The notes: a model not told the origin generated them from the sequence alone. A stretch of 29,473 nucleotides of DNA from JAOUEA01 sp035249905 (GCA_035249905.1 DATFFT010000087.1:1-29473); one strand, 5' to 3'; shown: positions 15,240-23,252, counted from the stretch's first letter. Numbers and translations are program-made.

Positions 15240-16841
15240 ATGGCAGGCAGACGACGCACGGGCACTGCGGTCCTCGCGCGCGTGGTGGCGGCGGTCCTCT
15301 CCGCGGCGACCGTCGCCGCCGTCGTACCCGGCGCCCTCGCCGCAGAACCGCCGCAGATCGCCGAGTTCCCGCTGGCCGACGGGGCGTTGCCCTTCGGCAT
15401 CGCCCTCGGCCCCGACGGCGCCCTGTGGTTCACCGAGCGAGGAACCGATTCGGTGGGTCGCATCGCCGCCGACGGCACGCTCGGCCCCTGGACGACCTTG
15501 ACGCCGGGCGCCGACCCGACCGCCATCGCGTCGGGCCCCGACGGCGCCGTCTGGTTCACCGAGCAGGGCGTGAACGCGATCGCCAGGCTCGAGCCGGGGG
15601 GTGCCGTGACCGAGTACCCGGTGCCCTCGGACAACGCCGTCCCCGCCGGAATCGTCGCCGGACCCGACGGGGCGATGTGGTTCACCGAACGTAACGGCCA
15701 CCGCATCGGAAGGGTGGCGCCCGACGGCACGATCTCGGAGTTCCCGATCCCCTCGGCGTTCCCCGGCCCCATGGGCATCACGGCCGGACCCGACGGGGCG
15801 ATGTGGTTCACCGAACAGCGGGGGAACCGGATCGGCCGCATCACGGTCGACGGCGACGTCACGGAGTGGTCCCTGCCGGCCGCAGGAAGCCTTCCCTCGG
15901 GGATCGCGGCGGGCCCCGACGGCGCCCTGTGGTTCACGCTGCGCGCCGCGAACGAGATCGGGCGCATCACCCTCGACGGTCAGATCAGGACCTGGCCCGT
16001 GCCGACCCCTGGGTCGGACCCCACGGCGATCGCGACCGGGTGGGACGGGGCGATGTGGTTCACCGGCCCCGACACCGACCTGATCGGCCGGGTGACCCTC
16101 GACGGCTCGATCACCGAGTTCCCGCTTCCGACGGTGAGCTCCTCACCGTTCTCGATCGCGGGCGGGCCCGACGATGCGGTCTGGTTCACGGAGGGGAACA
16201 CGCACGCGATCGGGCGGCTCACCCTTCCCGCGGCCCCCGACGACACGACGGCCCCGACGATCCGCATCGACGCGCCGTCCGAGGGGTCGATCGCCATCTC
16301 CGGCTCGCCGCTCATGGCCGACTTCGCGTGTGAGGACGAGGGAGGCTCGGGGCTTGCCACGTGCGACGGCACCGTGCCGCTCGGCGCACCGGTCGACACC
16401 GCCCCGGGGGCACATCGGTTCGATGTGACGGCGAGCGACGGCGCCGGGAACACGGCATCGGCCTCGACCTCCTACCTGGCCTTCACGAGCGTGGAAGGGT
16501 CGATCGCCGAGGGGTCCTCTCGCGCCGGTCACTGGGCGACGCTCGAGCTCGGCCTCGGGAAGCCGGCGCCGAAGCATGCCTCCGACGTGGTGACCCCGGG
16601 CTACCCGGTGAGCCGGCCGGTCGACTGCGCCGATCCCGCGACGGCCCTCGGCCCGGACACCCCCGCCGACGTGCAGGTGTCCACGCGCCGAAACCTGCTT
16701 CTGACGAAGTGGCGCGCCCCCCGGGACTGGGCGGGCACGTGCCGTTCGATCACGTTCCGCTTCTCCGCCCCCGGGTGGGAAGACGCGGACGCCAGATTCG
16801 TCGTGGCCTTCCAGGGACGGCCGGAGAACCCATCCCCCTGA
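15240..16841 (+). CDS. Exported seven-bladed beta-propeller (virginiamycin B lyase-like) with Ig-like and PxKF-like C-terminal domains
   Basis: This 533-residue protein opens with an Arg-rich Sec signal peptide ending near ALAA/EPP (about residue 35). Seven repeats of about 42 residues with the core GPDGA-(L/V/M)-WFTE then (I)GR(I/V/L) make a complete propeller, as in streptogramin lyase Vgb. An Ig-like domain follows (DDTTAPTIRIDAPSEGS to GNTASASTSYLAF). The C-terminal domain has TPGYPVSRPVDC and W-x-x-x-x-DWAGTCR, resembling the PxKF domain. Such proteins are usually extracellular. Antibiotic-lyase activity needs specific His/Glu residues that I cannot confirm by eye, so I treat it as a secreted propeller. 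The ATG at 15240 starts the signal peptide. It is divergent from the amidohydrolase gene (117 nt apart) and stands alone. Confidence 0.85.
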   Translation: MAGRRRTGTAVLARVVAAVLSAATVAAVVPGALAAEPPQIAEFPLADGALPFGIALGPDGALWFTERGTDSVGRIAADGTLGPWTTLTPGADPTAIASGPDGAVWFTEQGVNAIARLEPGGAVTEYPVPSDNAVPAGIVAGPDGAMWFTERNGHRIGRVAPDGTISEFPIPSAFPGPMGITAGPDGAMWFTEQRGNRIGRITVDGDVTEWSLPAAGSLPSGIAAGPDGALWFTLRAANEIGRITLDGQIRTWPVPTPGSDPTAIATGWDGAMWFTGPDTDLIGRVTLDGSITEFPLPTVSSSPFSIAGGPDDAVWFTEGNTHAIGRLTLPAAPDDTTAPTIRIDAPSEGSIAISGSPLMADFACEDEGGSGLATCDGTVPLGAPVDTAPGAHRFDVTASDGAGNTASASTSYLAFTSVEGSIAEGSSRAGHWATLELGLGKPAPKHASDVVTPGYPVSRPVDCADPATALGPDTPADVQVSTRRNLLLTKWRAPRDWAGTCRSITFRFSAPGWEDADARFVVAFQGRPENPSP

Positions 16842-16847
16842 GAGGGA

Positions 16848-17630
16848 CTAGAACGCGGCCAGGCCGCCGTGGAGCAGGCCGTCGAGGAGCAAGCCCAGCT
16901 CGTCTCCGTCGAAGCTGCGGTCGTGCCCGGCGTGCACCCGTCGCACCGGCAGCGCCGCCAACCGGGCGAGCGACGCTTCCGCGGCGTCGAGGTCGTCGAA
17001 CCCGAGGCGGGCGTCGACGTAGACCGTGTCGCCGCTGAAGAGCAGCCGGGCGTCGGGCTCCCAGAGCGCGATCGAGCCGGCCGTGTGCCCGGGCAGATGC
17101 AGCACCTCGAGGCGCCGGTCTCCCAGGTCGATCACGTCGCCGTCCGCAACGAACGAGGTGGGCTCGGCGCCTGGCCCGACCCATGCGGCCACGTCGAAGC
17201 CGTCGTGCGGCGATGCCGCGATCGTGCGCTCGGGCACCTCGAAGCCGTAGTACGCGAACATCTCCTCGACGCCGTCGGGCTGGGCGTCGCGGTCGATCCG
17301 CACCGGGAACGGATCGCGCACCTCGTCCGCATCGGCCTGGTGGCATCGACGGTCCTCGAACTCCGCGAGACCGCCGACGTGATCGAAGTGCCCGTGGGTC
17401 GCGACGGCGATCACCGGGCGCCCGCCCACGAGCTCGTCGAGCACCGGGCGGAGCCTTCCGATGCCGTTCGCGGTGTCGACGACCAGGTCGGCGTCGCGTC
17501 CTCGCACGTGCCACACGTTGGACTCGAGCATCGGCGTGATGTGGGCCTCGACGAGCAACGTGACCCCGTCACCGGAGTCGTGCGATCGCCACCACCGATC
17601 GGCGGCCGGCAGCGCGGCGCCGCCCGTCAC
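16848..17630 (-). CDS. Metallo-beta-lactamase-fold hydrolase
   Basis: This 260-residue protein has the metal-binding core THGHFDH (78-84), LPGHTAGS (His) and FSGDTVY (Asp), and a late AGHD, giving the two-metal set of the glyoxalase-II/MBL superfamily. A Trp/Arg-rich lead-in and the NVWHVRGRDADLVVDTANG strand are typical of small-molecule hydrolases of this fold. The GTG start (17628-17630) overlaps the decarboxylase stop codon in GTGA, so the two are translationally coupled and probably act on the same pathway. It converges on the propeller gene, with stops 6 nt apart. The substrate is unknown; possibilities include a thioester, lactone or similar ester made by the decarboxylase branch. Confidence 0.87.
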   Translation of the reverse strand: MTGGAALPAADRWWRSHDSGDGVTLLVEAHITPMLESNVWHVRGRDADLVVDTANGIGRLRPVLDELVGGRPVIAVATHGHFDHVGGLAEFEDRRCHQADADEVRDPFPVRIDRDAQPDGVEEMFAYYGFEVPERTIAASPHDGFDVAAWVGPGAEPTSFVADGDVIDLGDRRLEVLHLPGHTAGSIALWEPDARLLFSGDTVYVDARLGFDDLDAAEASLARLAALPVRRVHAGHDRSFDGDELGLLLDGLLHGGLAAF

Positions 17631-18865
17631 ACCCGATCCTCGAACAGCACCGCAGGAGCCGGCTCACGCAGGCAGTGCGCCGAGGTCATCGATGCGTTGT
17701 ACGCCCCGACGTTCGGCAACGCCACGATGTCGCCCTCGTGCACCTCGGGGAACGGGTGCTGCTCGGCGAACAGGTCCGGCCCCTCGTTGATGTGACCGGA
17801 GAACGTCACCTCGTGCACGGGAGCCTCGTCTGCGGCGCGACACAGGATCGGGAAGAACGGGATGCGGTAGACGAAGTGCTCGTTCAGCACGTTCCATCCC
17901 GTGTCGAGGCCGACGAACACCGTGCCCTCACGATCCTCGACGGTCACGACCTCGGCGAGGTGCACGCCGGACTGCTTCGCGATGAACTCCCCCGGCTCGG
18001 TGGCGACCGCCACCCCGAGAGGTCCGAATCGGCGCGCCATGACGCCCGCCCAGGCGGCGAGGTCGAGCGGCTCGTCGCCGGGGCGGAACGGCACACCGAG
18101 ACCCCCGCCCGTGTTCACCTCCATGATCGGGCACCCGGCGTCGAGCAGCCTCGAGGTCGCCTCGGCGACACGGCGCATCACCTCGTCGATCACGTCGAGG
18201 GAGTCGTCGAAGTAGAGGTAGCCCGAGTGCACGTGCACCGTGTCGATCGTGAGGTCGTGTCGCCGCGCGATCTCGAGGGCTTCTGGCAGCCGCTCCGGAT
18301 AGATGCCGAACTTCGTCGGCTTCGAGCCCGCGTACGCGCTCTCGCTTCCGCCGGCGTGCGTGGCGCCCGCCCGGGGGTTGACCCGGAGTCCGATCGCCTG
18401 CCCGGGCGCCATGCGGCCCACCCGGTCGAGCTGCGAGAGGAGGTCGACGTTGAGGTGACACCCGGCCGGCAGGATGCGGGCCAGGTCGCGATCCGACAGA
18501 TTCGTGCCCGTGTAGCTGATCTGTTCCGGTGCCCATCCGTGCTCGAGCGCCCGATCGAGCTCGCCCGGCGAACAGACGTCGAGGCCGACGAACGGTGCCT
18601 GCTCGCGCAGGAACCGAAGGAAGCCGGGCTCACGCTGGGCCTTCAGGGCGTACCGCACCACCCCGCGCACGCCGGCGGCCTCGAAGGCATCGCGGAGCGC
18701 TTCCGCTTGTTCTCGAGCGCGTTCGAGGTCGTAGACGAACAGGGGCGTGCCGTGCTCACGTGCGGTTCGTTCGGCATCGCGCCCGGCGATCGACAGCCGG
18801 CCGTCGCGCACCTCGAGACCGGGCCTCGCCCACCACGTTCGCTCACTCGTCGTCGTCGCCGCCAT
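17627..18865 (-). CDS. PLP-dependent decarboxylase of the diaminopimelate/ornithine (fold III) family
   Basis: This 412-residue protein has fold-III marks: RYALKAQ with PLP Lys75, HVHSG (211-215), KFGI (185-188), EVNTGGGLGV (249-258) for phosphate binding, and VGAYNASM near the C-terminus. It departs from true LysA: EPGR is EPGE (290-293) and the C-terminal G-P-x-C-E-S-x-D element is not recognisable, so lysine synthesis is unlikely. It may decarboxylate another amino acid or a conjugate. The ATG at 18863-18865 follows a TAGCCT -10 box by 6 nt (leaderless); a GTG two codons upstream (18869-18871) is the alternative. It is coupled to the MBL hydrolase gene by a 4-nt overlap. Confidence 0.86.
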   Translation of the reverse strand: MAATTTSERTWWARPGLEVRDGRLSIAGRDAERTAREHGTPLFVYDLERAREQAEALRDAFEAAGVRGVVRYALKAQREPGFLRFLREQAPFVGLDVCSPGELDRALEHGWAPEQISYTGTNLSDRDLARILPAGCHLNVDLLSQLDRVGRMAPGQAIGLRVNPRAGATHAGGSESAYAGSKPTKFGIYPERLPEALEIARRHDLTIDTVHVHSGYLYFDDSLDVIDEVMRRVAEATSRLLDAGCPIMEVNTGGGLGVPFRPGDEPLDLAAWAGVMARRFGPLGVAVATEPGEFIAKQSGVHLAEVVTVEDREGTVFVGLDTGWNVLNEHFVYRIPFFPILCRAADEAPVHEVTFSGHINEGPDLFAEQHPFPEVHEGDIVALPNVGAYNASMTSAHCLREPAPAVLFEDRV

Positions 18866-18871
18866 CGACAC

Positions 18872-18877
18872 AGGCTA
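18872..18877 (-). promoter_or_regulatory. -10 box of a leaderless promoter for the decarboxylase operon
   Basis: On the gene's strand this is TAGCCT, a TANNNT -10 box. Six nucleotides separate it from the ATG, so transcription should begin at or next to the start codon. No convincing -35 element is visible. The stretch from here to 18999 holds no gene I can support. Confidence 0.45.
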
Positions 18878-18999
18878 ACGGCCGCTGGTGGGCTCGGTGC
18901 TTCCGCGCCGACCGCATGGTTCGCGGGAACCGGCTGGTTGCTCGACGAGACGATGATCACGGGCCTGCCGCGCCGATAGCCGAGAGCGTTCCTCAATCC

Positions 19000-19875
19000 T
19001 CAGATCGCCAGCCGGAACGCTCGCCACTCGATCTCGAATTCCGGCTCGACCGGGCGATCGAGCTTGCCGATGTTCCGGCGCGCCCAGCGACGGACCTCGC
19101 GGACCGCGTGCCGGCGGGTCCTCGGCGGCGCGGCCCAGGTCCACGTGTAGAGGCCGCGCTCCATGTTCCGAAGGAACCCGGAGATCGTGAGCGTGCGCTC
19201 TCCGCGGACGACCGGCAGCACGTGGCCGGTCGCACCGTGAGCGGCCATCGCCTGCTCGAGGCGCTTGGGGTCGTCGGGCCGCAGACCGACCGCGATCGGC
19301 AGCCCGCCTGCCGCCGTCAGGAACCGCTCCTGCAACGTGTGATAGAGGCCCGTGTAGTCCGTGATGCTCACCAGGAACGTGCCGCCGGGCCGTACGACGC
19401 GCACGACCTCGTCGAGGGCGGCGTGCCAGCCGGCGACGAGGTGCAACACGTGGCGCATCACCAGGCCGTCGAAGACGTCGTCCCCGAAGGGGAGCCGCAC
19501 CGCGTCCGCGACGGCGATGGGAACGGACACCCCGGCAGCCGCCGCCTTGTTCCGGAGGGATCCGAGCATGCCGTCTGCGAGATCGATGCCGGTCATCGGG
19601 ATGCCCACCTCGGCCAAGGGAACCGTCACGAGGCCGGTGCCCGCGCCCACCTCGAGCACACTGGCGGCGCCCGGAAGCTCCGCCGCGAGCAAGCGAGCCG
19701 TCTCGGCCTGGACCTCGGGCGAGAGCCCGCGGGTCTCGTCGTAGTAGCCCACCGCGTGCCCGAAGTGGACCGAGCCGTCGACGGCCGCCAAGAGATCTCG
19801 GGGACGAGGAAGCCGATGCGGCTTCGCCGTCGTCCCCTCTTCACCCCGTGTCGGATCGTCTCGAGTCGTGCTCAT
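19000..19875 (-). CDS. Class I SAM-dependent methyltransferase
   Basis: This 291-residue protein has motif I VLEVGAGTGLVTVPLA at about 73-88, followed by the acidic ribose contact in TGIDLADGML, a motif II region (GDDVFDGLVMRHVLHLV) and VRPGGTFLVSI. These are typical of the UbiE/Methyltransf_11 group that methylates small molecules. The C-terminal third is basic and rich in Arg/Trp (NMERGLYTWTWAAPPRTRRH) and gives no clue to the substrate. The ATG at 19873-19875 is preferred over a TTG at 19899, because the latter begins with a TTGCTAGACT stretch that contains a likely -10 box (TAGACT, 19893-19898). No Shine-Dalgarno is visible. It is flanked by the decarboxylase operon and a tRNA gene and shares no operon with either. 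Confidence 0.83.
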   Translation of the reverse strand: MSTTRDDPTRGEEGTTAKPHRLPRPRDLLAAVDGSVHFGHAVGYYDETRGLSPEVQAETARLLAAELPGAASVLEVGAGTGLVTVPLAEVGIPMTGIDLADGMLGSLRNKAAAAGVSVPIAVADAVRLPFGDDVFDGLVMRHVLHLVAGWHAALDEVVRVVRPGGTFLVSITDYTGLYHTLQERFLTAAGGLPIAVGLRPDDPKRLEQAMAAHGATGHVLPVVRGERTLTISGFLRNMERGLYTWTWAAPPRTRRHAVREVRRWARRNIGKLDRPVEPEFEIEWRAFRLAI

Positions 19876-19941
19876 TGAGGATCGGGGGCAGTCTAGCAAC
19901 CACCCGCTGACCTGCGGTTTTCCGCAACGACGACACCTGGG

Positions 19942-20015
19942 TGGAGGTGAACGGATTCGAACCGTCGACCTCTGCCGTGCGAAGGCAGCGCTCTACCGGG
20001 CTGAGCTACACCCCC
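19942..20015 (-). tRNA. tRNA-Ala (anticodon CGC)
   Basis: The minus strand folds into a full 74-nt cloverleaf. The acceptor arms GGGGGTG and CACCTCC pair with the G3:U70 wobble that defines alanine tRNAs. The D stem is GCTC/GAGC, the anticodon stem CTGCC/GGCAG with loop TTCGCAC (anticodon CGC, reading GCG), a 5-nt variable loop, and the T stem GACGG/CCGTT with loop TTCGAAT. The discriminator is A. The genomic bases after it are CCC, so CCA is not encoded. Confidence 0.95.
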
Positions 20016-20059
20016 CGGGGCGACCAGCGTAGCAAAGGGGTCCGTCGCGGCAGAGAGGT

Positions 20060-20695
20060 TCAGGGGCCGTCCTCGAGGCGCCGCGCGTGCTCGTCGAGCG
20101 CACGTTCGATGCCCCGCTGCATGGCCGCGATCGCCAGGTCGCCTCGGGTCTTCTCGATCAGCGAACGCGCGACGTCGGTCGATCGCCGCAGGTTCAGCGT
20201 GATCGCATCGGGGTAGTCCATCGTGACGAGCACGCCGTAGAGGTCCTCCAACACGTCGAGCATGCTCTGGGCGCGCTCCACCTCGCCCGCTCGGAGCAGG
20301 TCGAGGATGTGCCGGCGGCCTTCCCCGATCGCCTCGGCGACGCCGTTCAGATAGGGAGCGTCCTCGACGCCGAGATCGTCGGGACCGGGCAGCGGAGCGC
20401 CGGCGACGAGGGCACGCGTGACGCGTGCCTCCGCGTACTCCTTCTGAGCGTCCTGCAGGTACCCGGCGAACCGCACGTCGGGATGCGAGGCCACCGCGGC
20501 CAGGCCCTCGTCGAGCGCGGCCCTCGACTCGCCGATCAGCTCGTCGGCTCGGTCGAGCTCACCGCGATGCACCGCCCTGATCGCGTTCGCGCTCGCACGG
20601 ATCGACCGTCGCGCTGCGGGCAACGCCTGCTCGCGTGCGGCGACCTTCGCGTCGAAGCGGGAGTGCAGGTCGCGGGTGAGATCGTCGAGCGTCAC
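20060..20695 (-). CDS. Translin/TRAX-family protein
   Basis: This 211-residue, mostly helical protein carries the family's C-terminal hallmark: EDLYGVLVTMDYPDAITLNL, then LRRSTDVARSLIEKTRGDL. These match the translin-like proteins of archaea and some bacteria. The eukaryotic relatives bind and process RNA or single-stranded DNA. The catalytic acidic residues of TRAX cannot be assigned by eye, so nuclease activity is open. The GTG at 20693-20695 is 10 nt after the sepX stop codon, which suggests co-transcription with glp–moaC–sepX. No Shine-Dalgarno is visible. It is followed by the tRNA-Ala gene on the same strand, 44 nt away. Confidence 0.8.
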   Translation of the reverse strand: MTLDDLTRDLHSRFDAKVAAREQALPAARRSIRASANAIRAVHRGELDRADELIGESRAALDEGLAAVASHPDVRFAGYLQDAQKEYAEARVTRALVAGAPLPGPDDLGVEDAPYLNGVAEAIGEGRRHILDLLRAGEVERAQSMLDVLEDLYGVLVTMDYPDAITLNLRRSTDVARSLIEKTRGDLAIAAMQRGIERALDEHARRLEDGP

Positions 20696-20705
20696 GCCGG
20701 GCCGC

Positions 20706-21287
20706 TCAGGCGCGGGCGACGGCCTCGCCGGTGCGCACGACGACGTGAACGCGATCGCCCTCGTCGAGCGTGCCGAGCCCGTTGAAGCTCGGGCGTGCCC
20801 ACGTGCTGCGGCCTTCCGCCACGTACCGCGGCGATGGCGCAGGGCGAGATGGAGCGGCGTGCACCTTCGGGTGGCGGTGCGGCGAGGTGCGGTACGTCGC
20901 CTCGCGGTGCTTCATCGTGAGCAGCAGCCAGACGTAGAGCGCCAGCAGCGCCGCCAGCCCGCCCGTGACCGTCCACGCCACCCGGAGCGGCGGCACGAGA
21001 CCGATCAGGAAGGTGATCGCGATCGCCTCGAGCAGGAAGGTGAAGACCTGACGCCGGCGCTGCCGGGCGCGTGCCCGGTTCCGTTCGGTGGGTCCCATGA
21101 ACCGCACGCCCTTGCGGGGGGTGACGATCCAGCGGCCCTCCGTGCCGTGTGCCTCGGCCTGCGCCAACAGCTCCATCCTGCGTTCGAAGTCCCCGACAGA
21201 CCCCCTCGGGGTCGACGCCTTGCTCTTCGTCGGCAGCAAGAACGCCGCCCACATGATGCCCAAGACCGCGAGGGGCAACCACTCCAC
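20706..21287 (-). CDS. sepX: Divisome membrane protein SepX/GlpR
   Basis: This 193-residue protein has an N-terminal membrane helix (LPLAVLGIMWAAFLLP, about 3-19), a basic cytoplasmic segment with FERRMELLAQAE and RARARQRRRQ, a pair of helices (about 81-100 and 103-123) and a hydrophilic C-terminus. This is the layout of SepX/GlpR, the actinobacterial membrane receptor that works with Glp and FtsZ in cell division. The neighbourhood (glp, moaC and galU upstream) matches the known synteny of glpR, which supports the call. The GTG at 21285-21287 has a strong GGGAGG 6 nt upstream. It is read with translin downstream and may have its own promoter in the 217-nt gap after moaC. Confidence 0.82.
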   Translation of the reverse strand: MEWLPLAVLGIMWAAFLLPTKSKASTPRGSVGDFERRMELLAQAEAHGTEGRWIVTPRKGVRFMGPTERNRARARQRRRQVFTFLLEAIAITFLIGLVPPLRVAWTVTGGLAALLALYVWLLLTMKHREATYRTSPHRHPKVHAAPSRPAPSPRYVAEGRSTWARPSFNGLGTLDEGDRVHVVVRTGEAVARA

Positions 21288-21373
21288 GCCCAGCCTCCCG
21301 TGGGGTCGGTGACCGTTGGCGCTACCACATCTAGGCTGGAAGCGGACGCTAGCACCAGATATAGGGGGAAGCG

Positions 21374-21389
21374 ATCACATCGGTGTGAT
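21374..21389. repeat. Perfect inverted repeat in the sepX upstream region
   Basis: ATCACA, TCGG, TGTGAT form a perfect 6-bp inverted repeat in the 217-nt gap between moaC and sepX. On the sepX strand it lies about 25-40 nt upstream of a TAGCGT -10-like box (21346-21351), where an activator or repressor could bind. It is the reverse arrangement of a CRP/GlxR-type TGTGA–TCACA site. The rest of the gap holds no gene I can support. Confidence 0.45.
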
Positions 21390-21504
21390 TCGCGGAACTT
21401 TTTCACAAGCCGCCTCCGGACCCAAACCGTTCAGGTCGGATCGCGCTGTATGCGGATCGGAGGATGGGGGCGGTCCCCGATCCGGGCTACGGCGACGTGC
21501 CCCT

Positions 21505-21975
21505 TCAGGCGTCGGCGACGTAGTCGCCGCTCTTGCCGCCGGTCTTCGTCAGCAGCCGCAACCCGTCGATGCGGGCGGCCCGGTCGAACGCCTTCGCGGT
21601 GTCGTACAGGGAGAGCGCGGCCACCGCGGCGGCGGTGAGGGCCTCCATCTCGACACCGGTGCGGTCGGTCGCTCGAACGGTCGTCTCGATGCGGAGCCGC
21701 CCGTCGGCCCCGCCGGGTTCGATCACGACGTCGGCACCCGTCACGCGGATCGGGTGGCAGTGCGGCAGCAGGGCCGGCGTCTGCTTCACGCCGATCACCC
21801 CGGCGATCTTCGCGGTCTGGATCGGATCGCCCTTCTTCGTGCCGGCGATGAGGTGCCCCACCGCCTCGGGGGTCGTGATCACCCAGCACTCGGCGGTCGC
21901 GGTGCGATCGGTCTCGGGCTTGGCGCCGACCTCGACCATGCGCGTGACGCCGTCCGCACCGGCCTGATCGCTCAT
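21505..21975 (-). CDS. moaC: Cyclic pyranopterin monophosphate synthase MoaC
   Basis: This 156-residue enzyme rearranges the MoaA product into cyclic pyranopterin monophosphate, the first stable intermediate of molybdenum cofactor synthesis. It carries the family stretches MVEVGAKPETDRTATAE, IAGVIGVKQTPALLPHCHPI with the active-site histidines, and GVEMEALTAAAVAALSLYD followed by DTAKA. The length is normal for bacterial MoaC. The ATG at 21973-21975 lies 4 nt after the glp stop codon, so translation is probably coupled. In actinobacteria moaC often sits next to glp/moeA, as here. Confidence 0.95.
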   Translation of the reverse strand: MSDQAGADGVTRMVEVGAKPETDRTATAECWVITTPEAVGHLIAGTKKGDPIQTAKIAGVIGVKQTPALLPHCHPIRVTGADVVIEPGGADGRLRIETTVRATDRTGVEMEALTAAAVAALSLYDTAKAFDRAARIDGLRLLTKTGGKSGDYVADA

Positions 21976-21979
21976 CGCC

Positions 21980-23245
21980 TCAGTCTTCCCCGGTGCGGAA
22001 GACCATCACCTGCACGCGCGAGCCGGCGGGCGCCGTCTGGGTGCCGGGCGGGACCATCGCGAGGCCGTTCGCTCGGGCGACGGTCGAGATCAGGTTCGAT
22101 CCCCGCCCGCCCGTCGGCGTCGCGATCCATCCGTCGTCGCCGCGCTCGATCACGACGCGGGCGTACTGCATCTTCCCCACCGGACCGGCGACGTCGGCGG
22201 TGAGCGTGGCGCTCACCTGCGGGCGGTCGATCTGGGTGCGGCCCATCATCTTCAGCATCGCCGGTCGCACGAAGAGCTCGAGGCTCACGAACACGCTCAC
22301 CGGGTTGCCCGGCAGGCCGAAGTACGGCTTCCCTTCGATCTGGCCGAACCCTTGCGGCATGCCTGGCTGCATCGCAACCCTGTAGAAGTCGATGTCGCCG
22401 CGACGGAAGAACGCCGCCTTCACGACGTCGCGCTCACCCACCGAGACGCCGCCCGACGAGATGAACGCATCGGCTTGGATCAGGAAGTCGAGCACGGTCT
22501 GCTTCAGCGACTCCGCGTCGTCGCGCACGATGCCCGCGAGCACGGGCATCGCGCCCGCTTCGCGAAGCGCGCCGAAGATCGTGTACGCGTTCGAGTCGCG
22601 CACCTGCCCGTACTCGGGCGACTCGGTCGGCGTGATCAGCTCGTCGCCCGTCGAGAGCACGACGACGCGGGGGCGCGGGTGCACCAGCGGCGTCGCGTGT
22701 CCGGCGTTCGCGAGCAGGCCCAGCTCCGGCGCGCCCAGGCGCTTCCCCTGCTCGACGAGCACGGTGCCCTCGGTGACGTCCTCGCCGACGGGCCGAACGT
22801 GTCGCCCGGCGGCCGCGGACTCGAGCAGCCGCACCCCCTCGCCGTGGACCTGCGCGTTCTCGATCGGCACGATCGTGTCGGCCCCGGCGGGGATCGGCGC
22901 GCCCGTCGCGATCGCGATCGCCTCGCCGCCGCCCACGACCTGCTCGGGCCGGTGTCCGATCATCGCCCGCCCGACGACCTTCAGCTCCGCGGGCCGCTCA
23001 GGCGTGGCCTCGGCCACGTCGGACGAGCGCACCGCGAACCCGTCCATCGCCGACGACGGGAAGGAAGGCAGACTGTGGGTCGCGATCACGTCCTCGGCCG
23101 AGACGCACCCGTGCGCCTCGGTGAGCGCGAGTTGCAACGGCGCGAGCGGTGCGATCGCCTCCAGAACGCGGGCTCGAGCGTCGTCGACCGGGATCAGGCC
23201 GTCGCCGGCATCGTGGTCGTGCAGCGGGAAAGGACGGTCGGCCAT
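21980..23245 (-). CDS. glp: Gephyrin-like molybdotransferase Glp (MoeA family)
   Basis: This 421-residue protein has the MoeA/gephyrin E-domain marks SAMDGFAV (65-72), ATGAPIPAGADTIVP (113-127), LSTGDEL (197-203), SSGGVSVGERD (263-273) and LPGNPVSVF (311-319). MoeA inserts molybdenum into molybdopterin. In actinobacteria the paralogue Glp also binds FtsZ and the membrane receptor GlpR. The sepX/glpR gene two positions downstream and the galU gene upstream make Glp the better name here. The usual KPGKP motif is replaced by QPGMPQGFG (293-301), an oddity worth checking. The ATG at 23243-23245 follows a TACACT -10 box by 7 nt (leaderless). moaC follows after 4 nt. Confidence 0.88.
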   Translation of the reverse strand: MADRPFPLHDHDAGDGLIPVDDARARVLEAIAPLAPLQLALTEAHGCVSAEDVIATHSLPSFPSSAMDGFAVRSSDVAEATPERPAELKVVGRAMIGHRPEQVVGGGEAIAIATGAPIPAGADTIVPIENAQVHGEGVRLLESAAAGRHVRPVGEDVTEGTVLVEQGKRLGAPELGLLANAGHATPLVHPRPRVVVLSTGDELITPTESPEYGQVRDSNAYTIFGALREAGAMPVLAGIVRDDAESLKQTVLDFLIQADAFISSGGVSVGERDVVKAAFFRRGDIDFYRVAMQPGMPQGFGQIEGKPYFGLPGNPVSVFVSLELFVRPAMLKMMGRTQIDRPQVSATLTADVAGPVGKMQYARVVIERGDDGWIATPTGGRGSNLISTVARANGLAMVPPGTQTAPAGSRVQVMVFRTGED

Positions 23246-23252
23246 GGGGGCC

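Noticed and set aside
13827..16841. A very long plus-strand open frame (1004 codons)
   Set aside because: Only its last 533 codons (from 15240) encode a recognisable protein with a signal peptide. The first part is the antisense of the amidohydrolase gene and is low-complexity Arg/His/Gly-rich sequence.
18643..18996. A 117-codon minus-strand frame overlapping the start of the decarboxylase
   Set aside because: Low-complexity Arg/Ser-rich product, mostly overlapping the decarboxylase in another frame, with no ribosome binding site.
21374..21400. The hairpin near a T-run before sepX as a rho-independent terminator
   Set aside because: The T-run is about 10 nt from the stem and on the strand that is not transcribed from any upstream plus-strand gene; on the transcribed strand the A-run precedes the stem.
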